DNA of 64,000 nucleotides from Yinghuangia soli (GTDB taxonomy: Bacteria > Actinomycetota > Actinomycetes > Streptomycetales > Streptomycetaceae), in the NCBI RefSeq assembly GCF_021502675.1, contig NZ_JAKFHA010000015.1:115283-179282 (forward strand), written 5' to 3'. Every line of letters starts with the position of its first letter. Positions within the stretch are counted from its first letter, which is position 1. The translations under genes were made by a program, and so were the position numbers. The notes beneath the pieces are model-generated. The model saw only the letters and a list, made by a program, of their open reading frames with translations, had not been told where the DNA came from and ran no database searches. Positions 23,240-32,081 of this stretch are shown here, one piece after another.

Positions 23240-24667
23240 ATGCAGCGCTATGACTTGCTCGTCAAGGGCGGGCGACTGGTGGTGCCGTACCACGGCGAGG
23301 TGCACGCGGACCTGGGCATCGCCGCCGGGCGGATCACCGCGGTCGCCGAGGACATCCCGGCCAGGCAGGCCGCCGAGGTGCTCGACGCGCGCGGCAAGGC
23401 CGTGCTGCCCGGCGCCGTCGATGCGCACTTCCACATCGGCATCTACCGCGACATGGGCCTGGACGCGTACGAGGAGACCCGCTCGTCCCTGGTCGGCGGC
23501 GCCACCACGGTGCTCTCGTACTTCCGCACCGGGCAGCACTACCTGGAGAAGACCGGCCCCTACAAGGAGATCTTCCCCGAGGTACTGGACGCCGTCGCGG
23601 GCCGCAGCTTCGCCGACTACGGCTTCCACCTCGCCCCGATGACCGTCGAGCAGGTCGAGGAGATCCCCGCGCTCGTCGCCGAGCACGGCGTGACCTCGTT
23701 CAAGTACTACATGTTCTACAAGGGCTTCGACCTCGCCGCGAACAGCCGCGACGCGCGCGCCTTCACGATGGGCGACGAGTACGACCTCGGCCACCTCTTC
23801 CTCATCATGGAGAAGATCGCCGAGGTGCAGACCGCCCACCCCGGCAAGCGCCTGTCGCTCTCGCTGCACTGCGAACAGTCCGAACTGATGCGGGTGTTCA
23901 TCGACCGCGTGCAGCGCAGCGGCAAGCCGCAGAACCTGCGCGCCTACAGCGAGGGACGTCCGCCGCTCACCGAGCAGGTCGCCATCGCCGAGGCCGCCGC
24001 ACTGGCTGCGCACACCGGTGTCGACATCAACTTCCTGCACCTGTCCAGTGCCGAGGCACTCGACAAGGCCACCGCCTCGCGCACGCCCGGCAGCCGCCTG
24101 GAGACCACGCTGCACCACCTGTGCCTGGACCACGACGACCTGGACGCGCGCGGCGGCCTGGGCGCCAAGGTCAACCCGCCGATCCGCACCCGCGCGCACA
24201 ACGAGGCGCTGTGGGCCGGCGTCGCGGACGGCCGCGTCGACTGGGTGGCCTCCGACCACGCGTGCTGCATGGAGGAGCACAAAGGCGACGAACTGTGGCC
24301 CGCCCGCCCCGGGTTCGGCGGTACCGCACTGCTCTACCCGGTGCTGTTCTCCGAAGGGCACCTGCGGCGCGGCATCCCGCTGACCCGCATCGCCGAGGCG
24401 GCCTCGGCCAACCCGGCGCGCGCCTACAACCTGTGGGGCCGCAAGGGCAGCCTCGCGGTCGGCTTCGACGCCGACCTCACCGTGGTCGACCCGGCCGCCG
24501 CGCGCGAGGTGACCGCCGAGATGCTGCTGTCCGGCCAGGACCACTGCCCGTTCGAGGGGGTCCGGCTGACCGGCTGGCCGGTGGCGACCGTGGTCGGCGG
24601 GCGCGTGGCGTTCCGGGACGGCGAGGTGCTCGGCGAACCGGGCGGCTCGTACCTGCGCCGCATCTGA
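23240..24667 (+). CDS. Hydantoinase/dihydropyrimidinase-like cyclic-amide hydrolase
   Basis: A 475-residue amidohydrolase-superfamily TIM-barrel enzyme. Metal ligands visible are DAHFH (His63, His65), the carbamylated Lys155 in SFKYYMFYKG, His in SLHCEQ (about 218) and NFLHLSS (about 265), and Asp in WVASDHACC (about 338). Members open cyclic amides such as dihydropyrimidines, hydantoins, imides or allantoin. GFDADLTVVDP near the C-terminus is the usual small beta-sandwich element. The gene shares its promoter region with the CoA-transferase operon, suggesting ring opening followed by CoA activation and cleavage. The substrate is unknown. Confidence 0.85.
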   Translation: MQRYDLLVKGGRLVVPYHGEVHADLGIAAGRITAVAEDIPARQAAEVLDARGKAVLPGAVDAHFHIGIYRDMGLDAYEETRSSLVGGATTVLSYFRTGQHYLEKTGPYKEIFPEVLDAVAGRSFADYGFHLAPMTVEQVEEIPALVAEHGVTSFKYYMFYKGFDLAANSRDARAFTMGDEYDLGHLFLIMEKIAEVQTAHPGKRLSLSLHCEQSELMRVFIDRVQRSGKPQNLRAYSEGRPPLTEQVAIAEAAALAAHTGVDINFLHLSSAEALDKATASRTPGSRLETTLHHLCLDHDDLDARGGLGAKVNPPIRTRAHNEALWAGVADGRVDWVASDHACCMEEHKGDELWPARPGFGGTALLYPVLFSEGHLRRGIPLTRIAEAASANPARAYNLWGRKGSLAVGFDADLTVVDPAAAREVTAEMLLSGQDHCPFEGVRLTGWPVATVVGGRVAFRDGEVLGEPGGSYLRRI

Positions 24668-24703
24668 GGCACGGCACGGTGCGACAAGGCCAGGTGCCGT
24701 GCC
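24668..24703. terminator. Hairpin between hydantoinase-like and PhzF-like genes
   Basis: GGCACGGCAC (24668-24677) and GTGCCGTGCC (24694-24703) form a perfect 10-bp stem between convergent genes. Confidence 0.65.
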
Positions 24704-24708
24704 GTCGC

Positions 24709-25365
24709 TCAGCTACCGGGCCCGGCCAGGACCACGCGTCCGCCCAACTCGACGACACCGCCCGGGCGGACCGCGGTCGCCATCTGCGAGCCGCGGCCCT
24801 GCGTGACGACCAGGCCGCGGCCCAGTTCCGCGGTCAGCAGCATGGCCGCCGCACCCGTGGCCTCGTCCTCGTCGATGCCGTCGCCGCGCCCCGGGAACCC
24901 GCGGGCCCGGACCCGCCCGGCCGCCTCGTCCTCCCAGGCCCACGCGTAGATCCAGGAGCCGGGACCGGGCACCTGCAGGGCGTCCACCTCGGCTGCGGTG
25001 GCGTACTGCCGGAGGATGCGCGGCGGGGCCCAGGCCGCGGGCGCCGCGATCCAGGTGAGTCCGGCGGCGTCCCGGCGCACCGGCACGACCCCGGCCCGGG
25101 TCGTCAGCTGCGGCACGTCCAGCAGCCGGCCGGCGCCGACGCACGGATAGCCCGCGAAGGGCAGCCGCCCGGTGGGCGTGAAGATGTCCACGACGCCCGC
25201 GGCGGCGTCGTCCACGAACACGGTCTCGCTGAACCCGAGCCGCCGGGCCAGCGCCGCCCGCTCGGCGTCGCCGGGCACCGCGGAGCCGTCCCGCACGACG
25301 CCGAGCGGGTTGCCCAGCCGCCCGTCGGGGGTGCAGAACACACGAACGACGTCATAGTGGCTCAT
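24709..25365 (-). CDS. PhzF-family isomerase-like protein (short form)
   Basis: A 218-residue member of the PhzF/diaminopimelate-epimerase-like fold. RLGFSETVFVDD (about 42-53) contains the conserved catalytic Glu of PhzF, TPTGRLPFAGYPCVGAGRLL the central Gly/Pro-rich loop, and DEDEATGAAAMLL (about 174-186) the second-domain counterpart of the E-D-P-x-T-G motif. Typical PhzF proteins are 260-300 residues, so this one is compact. The start ATG was selected because the protein begins at once with the family N-terminus (DVVRVFC); no clear Shine-Dalgarno precedes it, so it may be leaderless. Confidence 0.75.
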   Translation of the reverse strand: MSHYDVVRVFCTPDGRLGNPLGVVRDGSAVPGDAERAALARRLGFSETVFVDDAAAGVVDIFTPTGRLPFAGYPCVGAGRLLDVPQLTTRAGVVPVRRDAAGLTWIAAPAAWAPPRILRQYATAAEVDALQVPGPGSWIYAWAWEDEAAGRVRARGFPGRGDGIDEDEATGAAAMLLTAELGRGLVVTQGRGSQMATAVRPGGVVELGGRVVLAGPGS

Positions 25366-25453
25366 CCGCGCAGTCAATCAGGCGAATCCTTCCCCCGCGC
25401 GGCGGCACCCTGGCATGCTTCCCGCTGGTCGGTTCGGAGGGGGAAGACCAGGA

Positions 25454-26122
25454 ATGCGCCGACGTGTGCACCGCATGACCGCAAGGCAGGCACGGCTTTT
25501 GCACGGGGGAGCGGGACGAGCGGCACGGTCGGCACTGCCGGCCGCGGCGGCACTCGCCGTGGCCTTCGCCGCACCGGGATGCACGGACCCGCAGGGCGAC
25601 GGGGCCCACGCGGCGCCCGCGGACCTGTGCACCGCCGTCACCCCGGCCGAACGCACGGTTCTGGGCATCCCGGCCCCGGCGGCCGCCGAATCCCGCGACG
25701 AGGACGCCAAGTCGTCGGCCTCGTGCACCGCACAGCCGCCGGGCAGGCCCTCGCCCGGGGCAGCGGGCGACGCGGCCGCCGCCACCGGGAACTGGGCCGC
25801 GCTGCGCATCGAATGGACCAGCTTCGGCGGCGTGGGCGGCGAGGGCCCGTCCGGCGAGGACCGGGCCCGGGCGGCCTACGACGCGGCCCGGACCCGGGGC
25901 GTCCTCATCACCTGCTCGCAGCCGCCGGTACCGCCGGGCGTGACGGCCGCCGCCACCTGCTTCGACCCGGGCGGCGAGTACGGCCCGATGCGGGCCACTG
26001 TGGCGCTGCGGGACGGCCGTACCGTCGTGTACATCACGTACAGCGGGGTGGGCCAGGACGCCCGCGCGGTCCAGGAGACCTTGCGCCACCTGGCCGACCG
26101 GGCCGCCGACCTGGGGCGCTGA
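25454..26122 (+). CDS. Secreted lipoprotein (DUF3558-like)
   Basis: A 222-residue predicted lipoprotein. A long basic N-terminus precedes a hydrophobic stretch ending FAAPGC, a lipobox with Cys near residue 43. The exported domain has Cys residues at LCTAV, SASCTA, ITCSQ and ATCFDP and the pattern FDPGGEYG...VVYITYSGVGQDARAVQETL. This pattern recalls actinobacterial DUF3558-type lipoproteins of unknown function. Start at ATG 25454 (CCAGGA upstream) or ATG 25475. It is convergent with the next lipoprotein, with a short GACCGGG/CCCGGTC palindrome in between. Confidence 0.7.
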   Translation: MRRRVHRMTARQARLLHGGAGRAARSALPAAAALAVAFAAPGCTDPQGDGAHAAPADLCTAVTPAERTVLGIPAPAAAESRDEDAKSSASCTAQPPGRPSPGAAGDAAAATGNWAALRIEWTSFGGVGGEGPSGEDRARAAYDAARTRGVLITCSQPPVPPGVTAAATCFDPGGEYGPMRATVALRDGRTVVYITYSGVGQDARAVQETLRHLADRAADLGR

Positions 26123-26143
26123 CAACGCCCGGACCGGGCCCGG

Positions 26144-26728
26144 TCAGTCCGTGATGTACCAGGCGCCGTTCAGGTATTCGAGGGTGGAGTCGCCCAGGTC
26201 GCGCGAGGTGAACGTGACCGCGGTCCGGATCGCGGAGGCCGGGATCTCGACCTTCGCGGGGCCCTGCACGTCGACCTTGGCGGGATCGATCGTCGCGGTC
26301 TGGAGGGCCTTCTTCTGCGCGGGCGCGATCATCTGCTCCATCATCCCCAGCGAGGTCTTGCACGGCCCGATGCCCATGGCCTCGGCCTGCTTGGCGGCCG
26401 GGGCGGCGATGACGCACGCGGTGTCGAGGTCTTCGCGGCCGATGGCGTGCAGGTACTCCTCGTACCGGGCGATCGCGCCTTCCTTGGTCTGCGCGGACCC
26501 GGCCGGTGCGGACGAGGGCGCGGCCGAAGTCGCGGGCGGGGCCGTGGTGGAGGCGGCCGGTGCGGGGCTGGATGCCGGGGCCGACGAGGGCGCCGCGGAC
26601 GCGGACGGGGTGCCCGGCGCAGCGGACGTGGCCGCATTCGTCGCGGAATCGCCGCCCCCGTCGCCGCTGCACCCGGCCAGTACCAGGAGTCCTGCCAAGG
26701 CGATTGCCGGCACTGCCACTACCCGCAC
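26144..26728 (-). CDS. Lipoprotein with Ala/Ser/Pro-rich linker and NTF2-like domain
   Basis: A 194-residue lipoprotein. The signal peptide ends LLVLAGC (lipobox Cys20). Residues about 30-78 are a low-complexity Ala/Ser/Pro/Thr tether. The distal domain (about 80-194) starts AIARYEEYLHAIGREDLDTAC and ends DLGDSTLEYLNGAWYITD, the order of a SnoaL/NTF2-like or DUF4878-type extracellular domain. Its role is unknown. GTG start directly before the signal sequence. Confidence 0.75.
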   Translation of the reverse strand: MRVVAVPAIALAGLLVLAGCSGDGGGDSATNAATSAAPGTPSASAAPSSAPASSPAPAASTTAPPATSAAPSSAPAGSAQTKEGAIARYEEYLHAIGREDLDTACVIAAPAAKQAEAMGIGPCKTSLGMMEQMIAPAQKKALQTATIDPAKVDVQGPAKVEIPASAIRTAVTFTSRDLGDSTLEYLNGAWYITD

Positions 26729-26973
26729 GGGACACTCCGTTCCGACGACGACATGAACAAGACGCTGATGCTAGCGATGCCCGGGATCGGCCGATGTAGT
26801 GCGGAGCGAGGACCAGTCTTGCGGCTGCCGCCTCGCGGGCGGGGTCGTGGCGATGCCGCGGAGATCCCGAGGCGTGTCCGGCGCACGCCCGCCGAGGTGT
26901 GTCCGGGTAGTTCGCAGCGGACCCGGTGTACGGACCGAGCGCCGTGAATTGCGGTGAGATGTCCGGGCCCGCC

Positions 26974-28248
26974 CTACGCGGCCACCGCGCCCGCGGTGCG
27001 CAGGAGTTCGGGGAGCGAGCCGTGGAACTGCGGCAGCAGGCGCAGCGCGACCGTCCAGGCCTCGGGTTCGCCGCCCAACGCGGCGTCGGTGAGCCGCTGT
27101 ACCGCTGCCCGCGCGGCCCGCAGGCCGGCTCCGTCGCCGCCGCCCACCACCGACAGGGCCGCATACGCCGACGGGGCCTCGGCCAGGATGCGGTCCGCCG
27201 GGACCAGCCCCTCGCGGTAGGCCAGCCGCAACTCGTCGTCGTGCGCTCCCCGGTGCAGCGTGCGGAGCTGCGGCAGGGCGTTGCGGGTGGCTGCCGCGAG
27301 GCGGGCCCGGGAGCGGGCGTCGGTGCCCCAAGGCTCCTTCCCGCCGCGGTCGTTGCGCTCGACCAGGGCGTCGGGGCAGCCGGGCTGGTCGCACAGCGCT
27401 GCGATGATGTCGCGCCGCCACGTGCGGGTCCGCTCGCCCTTCAGGATGTGCCGCCACGAAAGCGGCGCGTGCGGGGCGAGGAGGACCAGGCGCGGCAGGG
27501 CGTCCGGACCGGTGCCCGGCGGCGCGGGCCGCGTGCTGGCGGCGACCTGTGCACTGCGCCAGCCGCCGGCGTGCCCGGACAGCCGGACCAGGCGCTCGAC
27601 CACCACACGCGGATGGCCTTCGGCAGCCACGAAGCGCTCCAGCACGCCGAGGCCGTCGCTGCTCTCGAGGGCGCCCTGCACGATCGCGCGCAGCTTCCGC
27701 CCGGGCCAGAAGGCGGCGCCGAACGCCGCCGCGGCCGCTTCGCGCCCGGCCAGACGCCACAGGTTCACCAGCCCGCGCACGAACACCGCGTTGCCGGCCA
27801 GGAGCCCGTCGGCCATGAGGACTTCGCGCAGCGCGTAGGCGATGTGCACTGGGTCCGGCGACTCCACCAGGGCGTACAGCTCGCGCTGCGGGACGTCGGC
27901 CCCGGGGCGGTCCGTCAGCCCGGTCGCCCGCGCCGCGGTCGGCATGGCCCGCAGCACGACGTCCCGATTGGCGCGGGGATTGGCCGCGATCCGCCACGCG
28001 AGGTCCGGGTCGGCAGCCGGGAGGAGCGCGGCGAGCGCCGCAGGACCGGCGGCCGGGTTCTCGGCGATCGCGGCCCGGTCCTCGGGCGGGCCGTGGCGCA
28101 CGGCGTACGCGAGGAGCCCATCGCTCGGCGGCTCGGGGAAGACGAGGAGCCGGTGGCGTTCCTCCGCGTCGAGGCGGTCGAGCACCGGCCCGATCACCGC
28201 GGGTGGTGCGGCCCCGAGCAGCAGCGGCTGCCCTTGCAAGCTGGTCAT
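26974..28248 (-). CDS. Leucine-rich-repeat-variant-like helical repeat protein (paralog of the 58-63 kb pair)
   Basis: A 424-residue soluble protein with HEAT/LRV-like helices, for example IAENPAAGPAALAALLPAADPDLAWRIAANP, read in parts over about 60-92. The last about 100 residues (GLVPADRILAEAPSAYAAL ... LGGEPEAWTVALRLLPQFHGSLPELLRTA) align by eye with the modules GTFTAADLYERAGHAPAVLDAL ... LGGDPSRWSSLLALL...FAGTVPELLRTA in the protein at 58111-60588. It is therefore a third, shorter member of that family. No catalytic motif, signal peptide or membrane helix seen. Function unknown; a protein-binding scaffold is plausible. Confidence 0.7.
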   Translation of the reverse strand: MTSLQGQPLLLGAAPPAVIGPVLDRLDAEERHRLLVFPEPPSDGLLAYAVRHGPPEDRAAIAENPAAGPAALAALLPAADPDLAWRIAANPRANRDVVLRAMPTAARATGLTDRPGADVPQRELYALVESPDPVHIAYALREVLMADGLLAGNAVFVRGLVNLWRLAGREAAAAAFGAAFWPGRKLRAIVQGALESSDGLGVLERFVAAEGHPRVVVERLVRLSGHAGGWRSAQVAASTRPAPPGTGPDALPRLVLLAPHAPLSWRHILKGERTRTWRRDIIAALCDQPGCPDALVERNDRGGKEPWGTDARSRARLAAATRNALPQLRTLHRGAHDDELRLAYREGLVPADRILAEAPSAYAALSVVGGGDGAGLRAARAAVQRLTDAALGGEPEAWTVALRLLPQFHGSLPELLRTAGAVAA

Positions 28249-28398
28249 GTCCGTCCCCCTCCCCGACGGCCACGCTAATCGACGGTCCCGCCGACCATCG
28301 AGGTCCCGGTGAGCCGGGGTGAAGCGGAGCGGCTCGCCGAGTGCGGCCTTCAGTGCGTGACGCTGCTTGCCCCGGACCGGTTCCTCTGACGCCCTGGT

Positions 28399-28893
28399 TC
28401 AGCCCGCGCGCTGCTCGACGTACGCGGCCAGGTTGGCCAACGACGAGGCGATGCCTTCCTCGTGCACGTCCTGGTGGATGCCGGGCGGCACATCCGCGGC
28501 GGTGACGGTCACCGTCGTCCCCGTCCCAGCCCTTGTCCCTGTCACTGCGTCGGCCGCGGCCAGCTGCCACGTCATCGTCATGACCCCCGCGAAGGCCGGG
28601 TCCTCGGCCTCGAACACCGCACGCTGCACCACGCGCTCCGGCGGTACCAGGTCGGCGAGTTCGACGTCGACCACGTCGGTTGCGTCGGACGACTTCCCGG
28701 GGCTGCCCGCCGGATCGAGGTACGTGAGCACCATGCGGAACCCGCCGCCCGGCCGCGGGTCCCAGCGCTCGATCCGCCCGGACATCCCCTCCGGCGGCAG
28801 CCACGCCTCCAGCGCGTCCCGCTCGACGAGGGCGCGGTAGACGTCCTCCCGCGGTGCGGCGATCGTGCGTTCGGCGCGGTCGGTCCTGGCCAT
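28399..28893 (-). CDS. SRPBCC (AHSA1-like) START-fold protein
   Basis: A 164-residue protein of the Bet v1/AHSA1-like group. Features are the N-terminal strand RTIAAPREDVYRALVERDALEAWLPPEGM (parts of residues 9-37), RPGGGFRMVLTYLD, and the final long helix DVHEEGIASSLANLAAYVEQ. Such proteins form a hydrophobic ligand cavity and often act as lipid or polyketide binders. Function not assignable. It is a single gene. Confidence 0.85.
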   Translation of the reverse strand: MARTDRAERTIAAPREDVYRALVERDALEAWLPPEGMSGRIERWDPRPGGGFRMVLTYLDPAGSPGKSSDATDVVDVELADLVPPERVVQRAVFEAEDPAFAGVMTMTWQLAAADAVTGTRAGTGTTVTVTAADVPPGIHQDVHEEGIASSLANLAAYVEQRAG

Positions 28894-28988
28894 GCCGCCA
28901 GCCTACGTCCGGCGGGCCGGTCCCTCGGGTCCGCCCCGCCGGTACCGGCGCGCCGCGCCGCGCGCCGGTTCCGCAGGCCGGGCGGAGG

Positions 28989-29810
28989 TCAGGAGACGCC
29001 GAGGAGCGCGCCGCCGGTGCCGTCGATGTACTGGCCGGTGATCCAGCGTGCGTCGTCGGAGGCGAGGAAGGCGACGATGTCCGCGATGTCGGCGGGCTCG
29101 CCGAGGCGGTCGAAGGCGGAGTACGCGGCGCCCTGCTTCGCCGCGGCCGGGTCGTTCAGCCAGTCGGCCGCGTCGGTGTGCACCAGGCCCGGGGCGACCG
29201 CGTTGACGGTGATGCCGCGCGGGCCGAGGTCCTGGGCCAGGGTGAGCGTGAGGGTGTTCAGCGCGCCCTTGGTCATCGAGTACGCGGTGGTCGACGGGAA
29301 GGCGATGCGGGTCACCCCGGACGAGATGTTGACGATCCGGCCGCCGTCGCGCAGGCGTTCCAGGCCCTGCCGGATCACGAAGAACGGGGCCTTGGCGTTG
29401 ACCGCGAAGACGCGGTCGAAGTCGGCCTCGGACACCTCGTGGATGCGCCCGTAGGTGCTGATCCCCGCGTTGTTGACGAGGATGTCGAGGCCCGGTCCGA
29501 TCCCGGCGGCCGGGCCGGCCGCGGCGACGGCGTCGTCGAAGGCGGTCCACAGCGCCTCCGCATCGCCCGGGACCCCGAGTTCGGCGCGTATCGCCACCGC
29601 GCGCCCGCCCGCGGCGGTGATCCGGGCCAGGGTCTCGTCCGCGGCCGCGGCGTTCCCCGCGTAGTGCACCACCACGAACGCGCCGTCCGCGGCCAGGCGT
29701 TCGGCGATGCCGCGGCCGATGCCCCGGCTCGATCCGGTGACCAGCGCGACCTTGCCGGTGAGCTTCCCGCCGGCCTTCGCCGTGCTCTTGACGCCCGCAA
29801 CCGTGTTCAT
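28989..29810 (-). CDS. Short-chain dehydrogenase/reductase (classical SDR)
   Basis: A 273-residue NAD(P)-dependent oxidoreductase. The nucleotide motif TGSSRGIG lies at about 25-32, LDILVNNAG is the stabilising motif, and the active site is NISSGV (Ser), then Tyr-Ser-Met-Thr-Lys (YSMTK), followed by GITVNAVAPG. The sequence is most like 3-oxoacyl-ACP reductase/FabG-type SDRs. The start was chosen at the ATG behind GGAGG, 12 nt inside a longer reading. It is divergent from the TetR gene at 29904 and is the probable target of that regulator. Confidence 0.9.
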   Translation of the reverse strand: MNTVAGVKSTAKAGGKLTGKVALVTGSSRGIGRGIAERLAADGAFVVVHYAGNAAAADETLARITAAGGRAVAIRAELGVPGDAEALWTAFDDAVAAAGPAAGIGPGLDILVNNAGISTYGRIHEVSEADFDRVFAVNAKAPFFVIRQGLERLRDGGRIVNISSGVTRIAFPSTTAYSMTKGALNTLTLTLAQDLGPRGITVNAVAPGLVHTDAADWLNDPAAAKQGAAYSAFDRLGEPADIADIVAFLASDDARWITGQYIDGTGGALLGVS

Positions 29811-29877
29811 GGCAGCCTCCATGGCTTCGCCGACCGACTTCTGTATCGATCGCTATGGAAAGGACCGTAGCAGATTA

Positions 29878-29895
29878 TGTAGGGAGCGCTATACA
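29878..29895. promoter_or_regulatory. Candidate TetR operator TGTA-N10-TACA
   Basis: TGTAGGGAGCGCTATACA lies just before the TetR start, and a related stretch, TGTATCGATCGCTA, occurs at 29842-29855 near the SDR start. The AT-rich divergent promoter sits between them. Symmetry is imperfect. Confidence 0.4.
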
Positions 29896-29903
29896 ATTGG
29901 GCG

Positions 29904-30509
29904 GTGACCACCAAGCCGCGCGGACGCCCCCGCTCCTTCGACCGCGAAGCCGCCCTGCGCCGCGCACTCGCGCTCTTCTGGGACAAGGGGTACGAGGCGA
30001 CCTCGATCGCCGACCTGACCGGCGCGATGGGCATCGGGGCGCCCAGCCTGTATGCCGCGTTCGGGAACAAGAGCGCACTCTTCGAGGAGGTCGTCGCGCT
30101 CTACGGCCGCGAGGAGGGCGCCTTCAGCGGGGTGGCCCTCGACGAGGAGCCGACCGTCCGCCGCGGCGTCGCCCGCATGCTCCGCGAGGCCGCCGCGCAG
30201 TACACCGGCCCCGGCCACCCGGGCGGCTGCCTGGTCATCACCGCGGCCACGAACTGCTCGGACGACGACGTCGCCAAGGCCCTGCGCGACCGGCGCAACG
30301 CGAACGTCGCCGAGATCGAACGCCGCATCCGCACCGACATCGGCAACGGCATCCTGCCGGCCGGCACGGACGCCCGCGCCCTGGCCGTCTACACCGGCGC
30401 GGTCGTCCAGGGCATGTCCCAGCAGGCCCGCGACGGCGCGGCGCGCCGCGACCTGGAGGCGGTGGCCGACGCCGCGATGCTGGCCTGGCCGCCGGACGCC
30501 GGACGGTAA
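29904..30509 (+). CDS. TetR-family regulator (AcrR-like)
   Basis: A 201-residue regulator. The N-terminal HTH is PRGRPRSFDREAALRRALALF...SIADLTGAMGIGAPSLYAAFGNKSALF (about 4-60). The C-terminal domain with GHPGGCLVITAATNCSDDDVA, then helices, resembles the TetR_C_16/YcdC-like group that commonly represses adjacent SDR or efflux genes. GTG start. A hairpin terminator follows at 30571. Confidence 0.9.
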   Translation: MTTKPRGRPRSFDREAALRRALALFWDKGYEATSIADLTGAMGIGAPSLYAAFGNKSALFEEVVALYGREEGAFSGVALDEEPTVRRGVARMLREAAAQYTGPGHPGGCLVITAATNCSDDDVAKALRDRRNANVAEIERRIRTDIGNGILPAGTDARALAVYTGAVVQGMSQQARDGAARRDLEAVADAAMLAWPPDAGR

Positions 30510-30570
30510 CGCGCCGTCGGGCAGCGGCGCTTCGCCGCCCGCGGTACCGCGGACGCGGACGGGAATGCCA

Positions 30571-30592
30571 CCCCGCGACGAAGATCGCGGGG
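30571..30592 (+). terminator. Hairpin after the TetR gene
   Basis: CCCCGCGA and TCGCGGGG form an 8-bp stem with a 6-nt loop, 40 bp before the 3-hydroxyacyl-CoA dehydrogenase start. Confidence 0.6.
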
Positions 30593-30631
30593 CGCCCGGG
30601 GATCCGCCGGGGCCGGGGAGACAATGGGGGC

Positions 30632-31534
30632 ATGACAGAGACAACAACTGCGCCCCAGGCCTCCGCGACCGCTCATGAGGCGGTCCGGCGCGTGGGCGTC
30701 GTCGGAGCCGGACTCATGGGCTCGGGGATCGCCGAGGTATGCGCGCGGTCGGGGCTGGACGTCCTGGTCCGCGAGATCAACCCGGACGCCGCGGCCGCCG
30801 GCCGGCGCCGCATCACCGACTCGCTCGACCGGGCCGCCAAGCGCGGCAAGCTGACCGAGGAGGCCCGCGACGCCGCCGTCGCGCGCCTGCGCTTCACCAC
30901 CGACCTGGCCGAGTTCGCGGACCGCGACCTGGTCGTCGAGGCGATCGCCGAGGACGAAGGCCTCAAGGCCGACGTCTTCTCGACGCTCGACAAGACCGTG
31001 ATGCGCGAGGACGCGATCCTGGCGTCCAACACGTCCTCGATCCCGATCATGAAGCTGGGCATGGCCACCGGACGCCCCGAGTGGGTCGTCGGCGTGCACT
31101 TCTTCAACCCCGTGCCGGTCCTGGACCTGGTCGAGCTCGTCCCCTCGCTGCTGACCGGCGAGCAGACGCTGGCGCAGGCCGAGGAGTTCGTCGGCGGCTC
31201 GCTCGGCAAGAAGGTCATCCGCTCCAAGGACCGCGCCGGCTTCGTGGTCAACGCGCTGCTGGTGCCGTACCTGCTCTCCGCGATCCGCATGCTGGAGTCC
31301 GGCTTCGCCTCGGCCGAGGACATCGACTCGGGCATGGAGCTGGGCTGCGCCCACCCGATGGGCCCGCTGCGCCTCGCCGACCTCATCGGCCTCGACACCC
31401 TCGCCGCGATCGCGGCGTCGATGTACGAGGAGTTCAAGGAGCCGCTGCACTCCGCGCCGCCGCTGCTGCTGCGCATGGTCGAGGCGGGCCTGCTGGGCCG
31501 GAAGTCCGGCCGCGGCTTCCACGACTACTCCTGA
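30632..31534 (+). CDS. 3-hydroxybutyryl-CoA (3-hydroxyacyl-CoA) dehydrogenase
   Basis: A 300-residue NAD(P)-dependent enzyme oxidising L-3-hydroxyacyl-CoA to 3-oxoacyl-CoA, or the reverse in butanoyl-CoA synthesis. The Rossmann motif GVVGAGLMGSGIAEVCARSG is at about 22-41. SNTSS and the catalytic His in VGVHFFNPVPVLDLVEL (about 152-168) follow, with C-terminal helical-domain motifs LGCAHPMGPLRLADLIGLD and GLLGRKSGRGFHDY. Length and motifs match stand-alone Hbd/FadB2 proteins. It is monocistronic between two hairpins. Confidence 0.93.
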   Translation: MTETTTAPQASATAHEAVRRVGVVGAGLMGSGIAEVCARSGLDVLVREINPDAAAAGRRRITDSLDRAAKRGKLTEEARDAAVARLRFTTDLAEFADRDLVVEAIAEDEGLKADVFSTLDKTVMREDAILASNTSSIPIMKLGMATGRPEWVVGVHFFNPVPVLDLVELVPSLLTGEQTLAQAEEFVGGSLGKKVIRSKDRAGFVVNALLVPYLLSAIRMLESGFASAEDIDSGMELGCAHPMGPLRLADLIGLDTLAAIAASMYEEFKEPLHSAPPLLLRMVEAGLLGRKSGRGFHDYS

Positions 31535-31561
31535 CCGCACGGCCGGTCGCGTACCGGCCTT

Positions 31562-31593
31562 GGGGGTGCCGCAGCCGATCCTGCGGTGCCCCC
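31562..31593. terminator. Bidirectional hairpin with two wobble pairs
   Basis: GGGGGTGCCGCAG and CTGCGGTGCCCCC form a 13-bp stem with two G-U pairs, between convergent genes. Confidence 0.65.
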
Positions 31594-31616
31594 GGCCGGG
31601 CCGGGGACGGCACGGT

Positions 31617-31967
31617 TCAGGCCGGAGTACGCCGGCGTGCGCGGCTCTCGCGCACCGACACGACAAGCAGTGCGACGATCGCGAACACCAGGGCGGCACC
31701 CATCGCGACCTGCAGGACGACCCCGGGAACGAACTTCGCGATGCCGAAGGCGATGGCCCACAAGGCCATGCACACCAGCCACAGTCTGCCGGCCAGCTTG
31801 TTCTCGTCGTCCTGCCACCGGATGAACAGCAGCAGCGTCGCGATGAGCCCGAACACGGCCAGCGCGGCCGTCGCCCGGTACTCCCAATCGTCGAACACCA
31901 TCACGATCGCGACCAGGACGGCCACCACGATGACGGCCTGAGCCGCCCGGAACAACGTCGTCAACAT
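31617..31967 (-). CDS. Small four-helix membrane protein
   Basis: A 116-residue protein with four hydrophobic helices (about 7-25, 33-48, 58-75 and 83-103), short loops and a basic C-terminus RESRARRRTPA. No motif is recognised. It probably lies in the plasma membrane with the tail inside. The ATG at 31967 was chosen; an in-frame extension to 32006 adds a polar leader without better ribosome site. Confidence 0.65.
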   Translation of the reverse strand: MLTTLFRAAQAVIVVAVLVAIVMVFDDWEYRATAALAVFGLIATLLLFIRWQDDENKLAGRLWLVCMALWAIAFGIAKFVPGVVLQVAMGAALVFAIVALLVVSVRESRARRRTPA

Positions 31968-32081
31968 GGCCCCCGCCTTTGTAGTGCGTCCAGTTCCGCT
32001 CCGCACCTTGCCGCCGGAGCCCTCACGGTGGGACGAGGCCCGGCCGCCGACGGTTCCGGGACTGCCCGGTCCGCGCGGCCG

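Noticed and set aside
19639-23241. A single 1200-codon open frame across the CoA-transferase, MmgE/PrpD and CitE-like genes
   Set aside because: Only its last 278 codons give a real protein (CitE-like). The rest is antiframe sequence over two genes with clear family motifs in other frames.
26129-26146. GACCGGG/CCCGGTC palindrome as terminator between two lipoproteins
   Set aside because: A loop-less palindrome is too weak as a hairpin, and it could be a chance G/C run; mentioned only in the gene entry.
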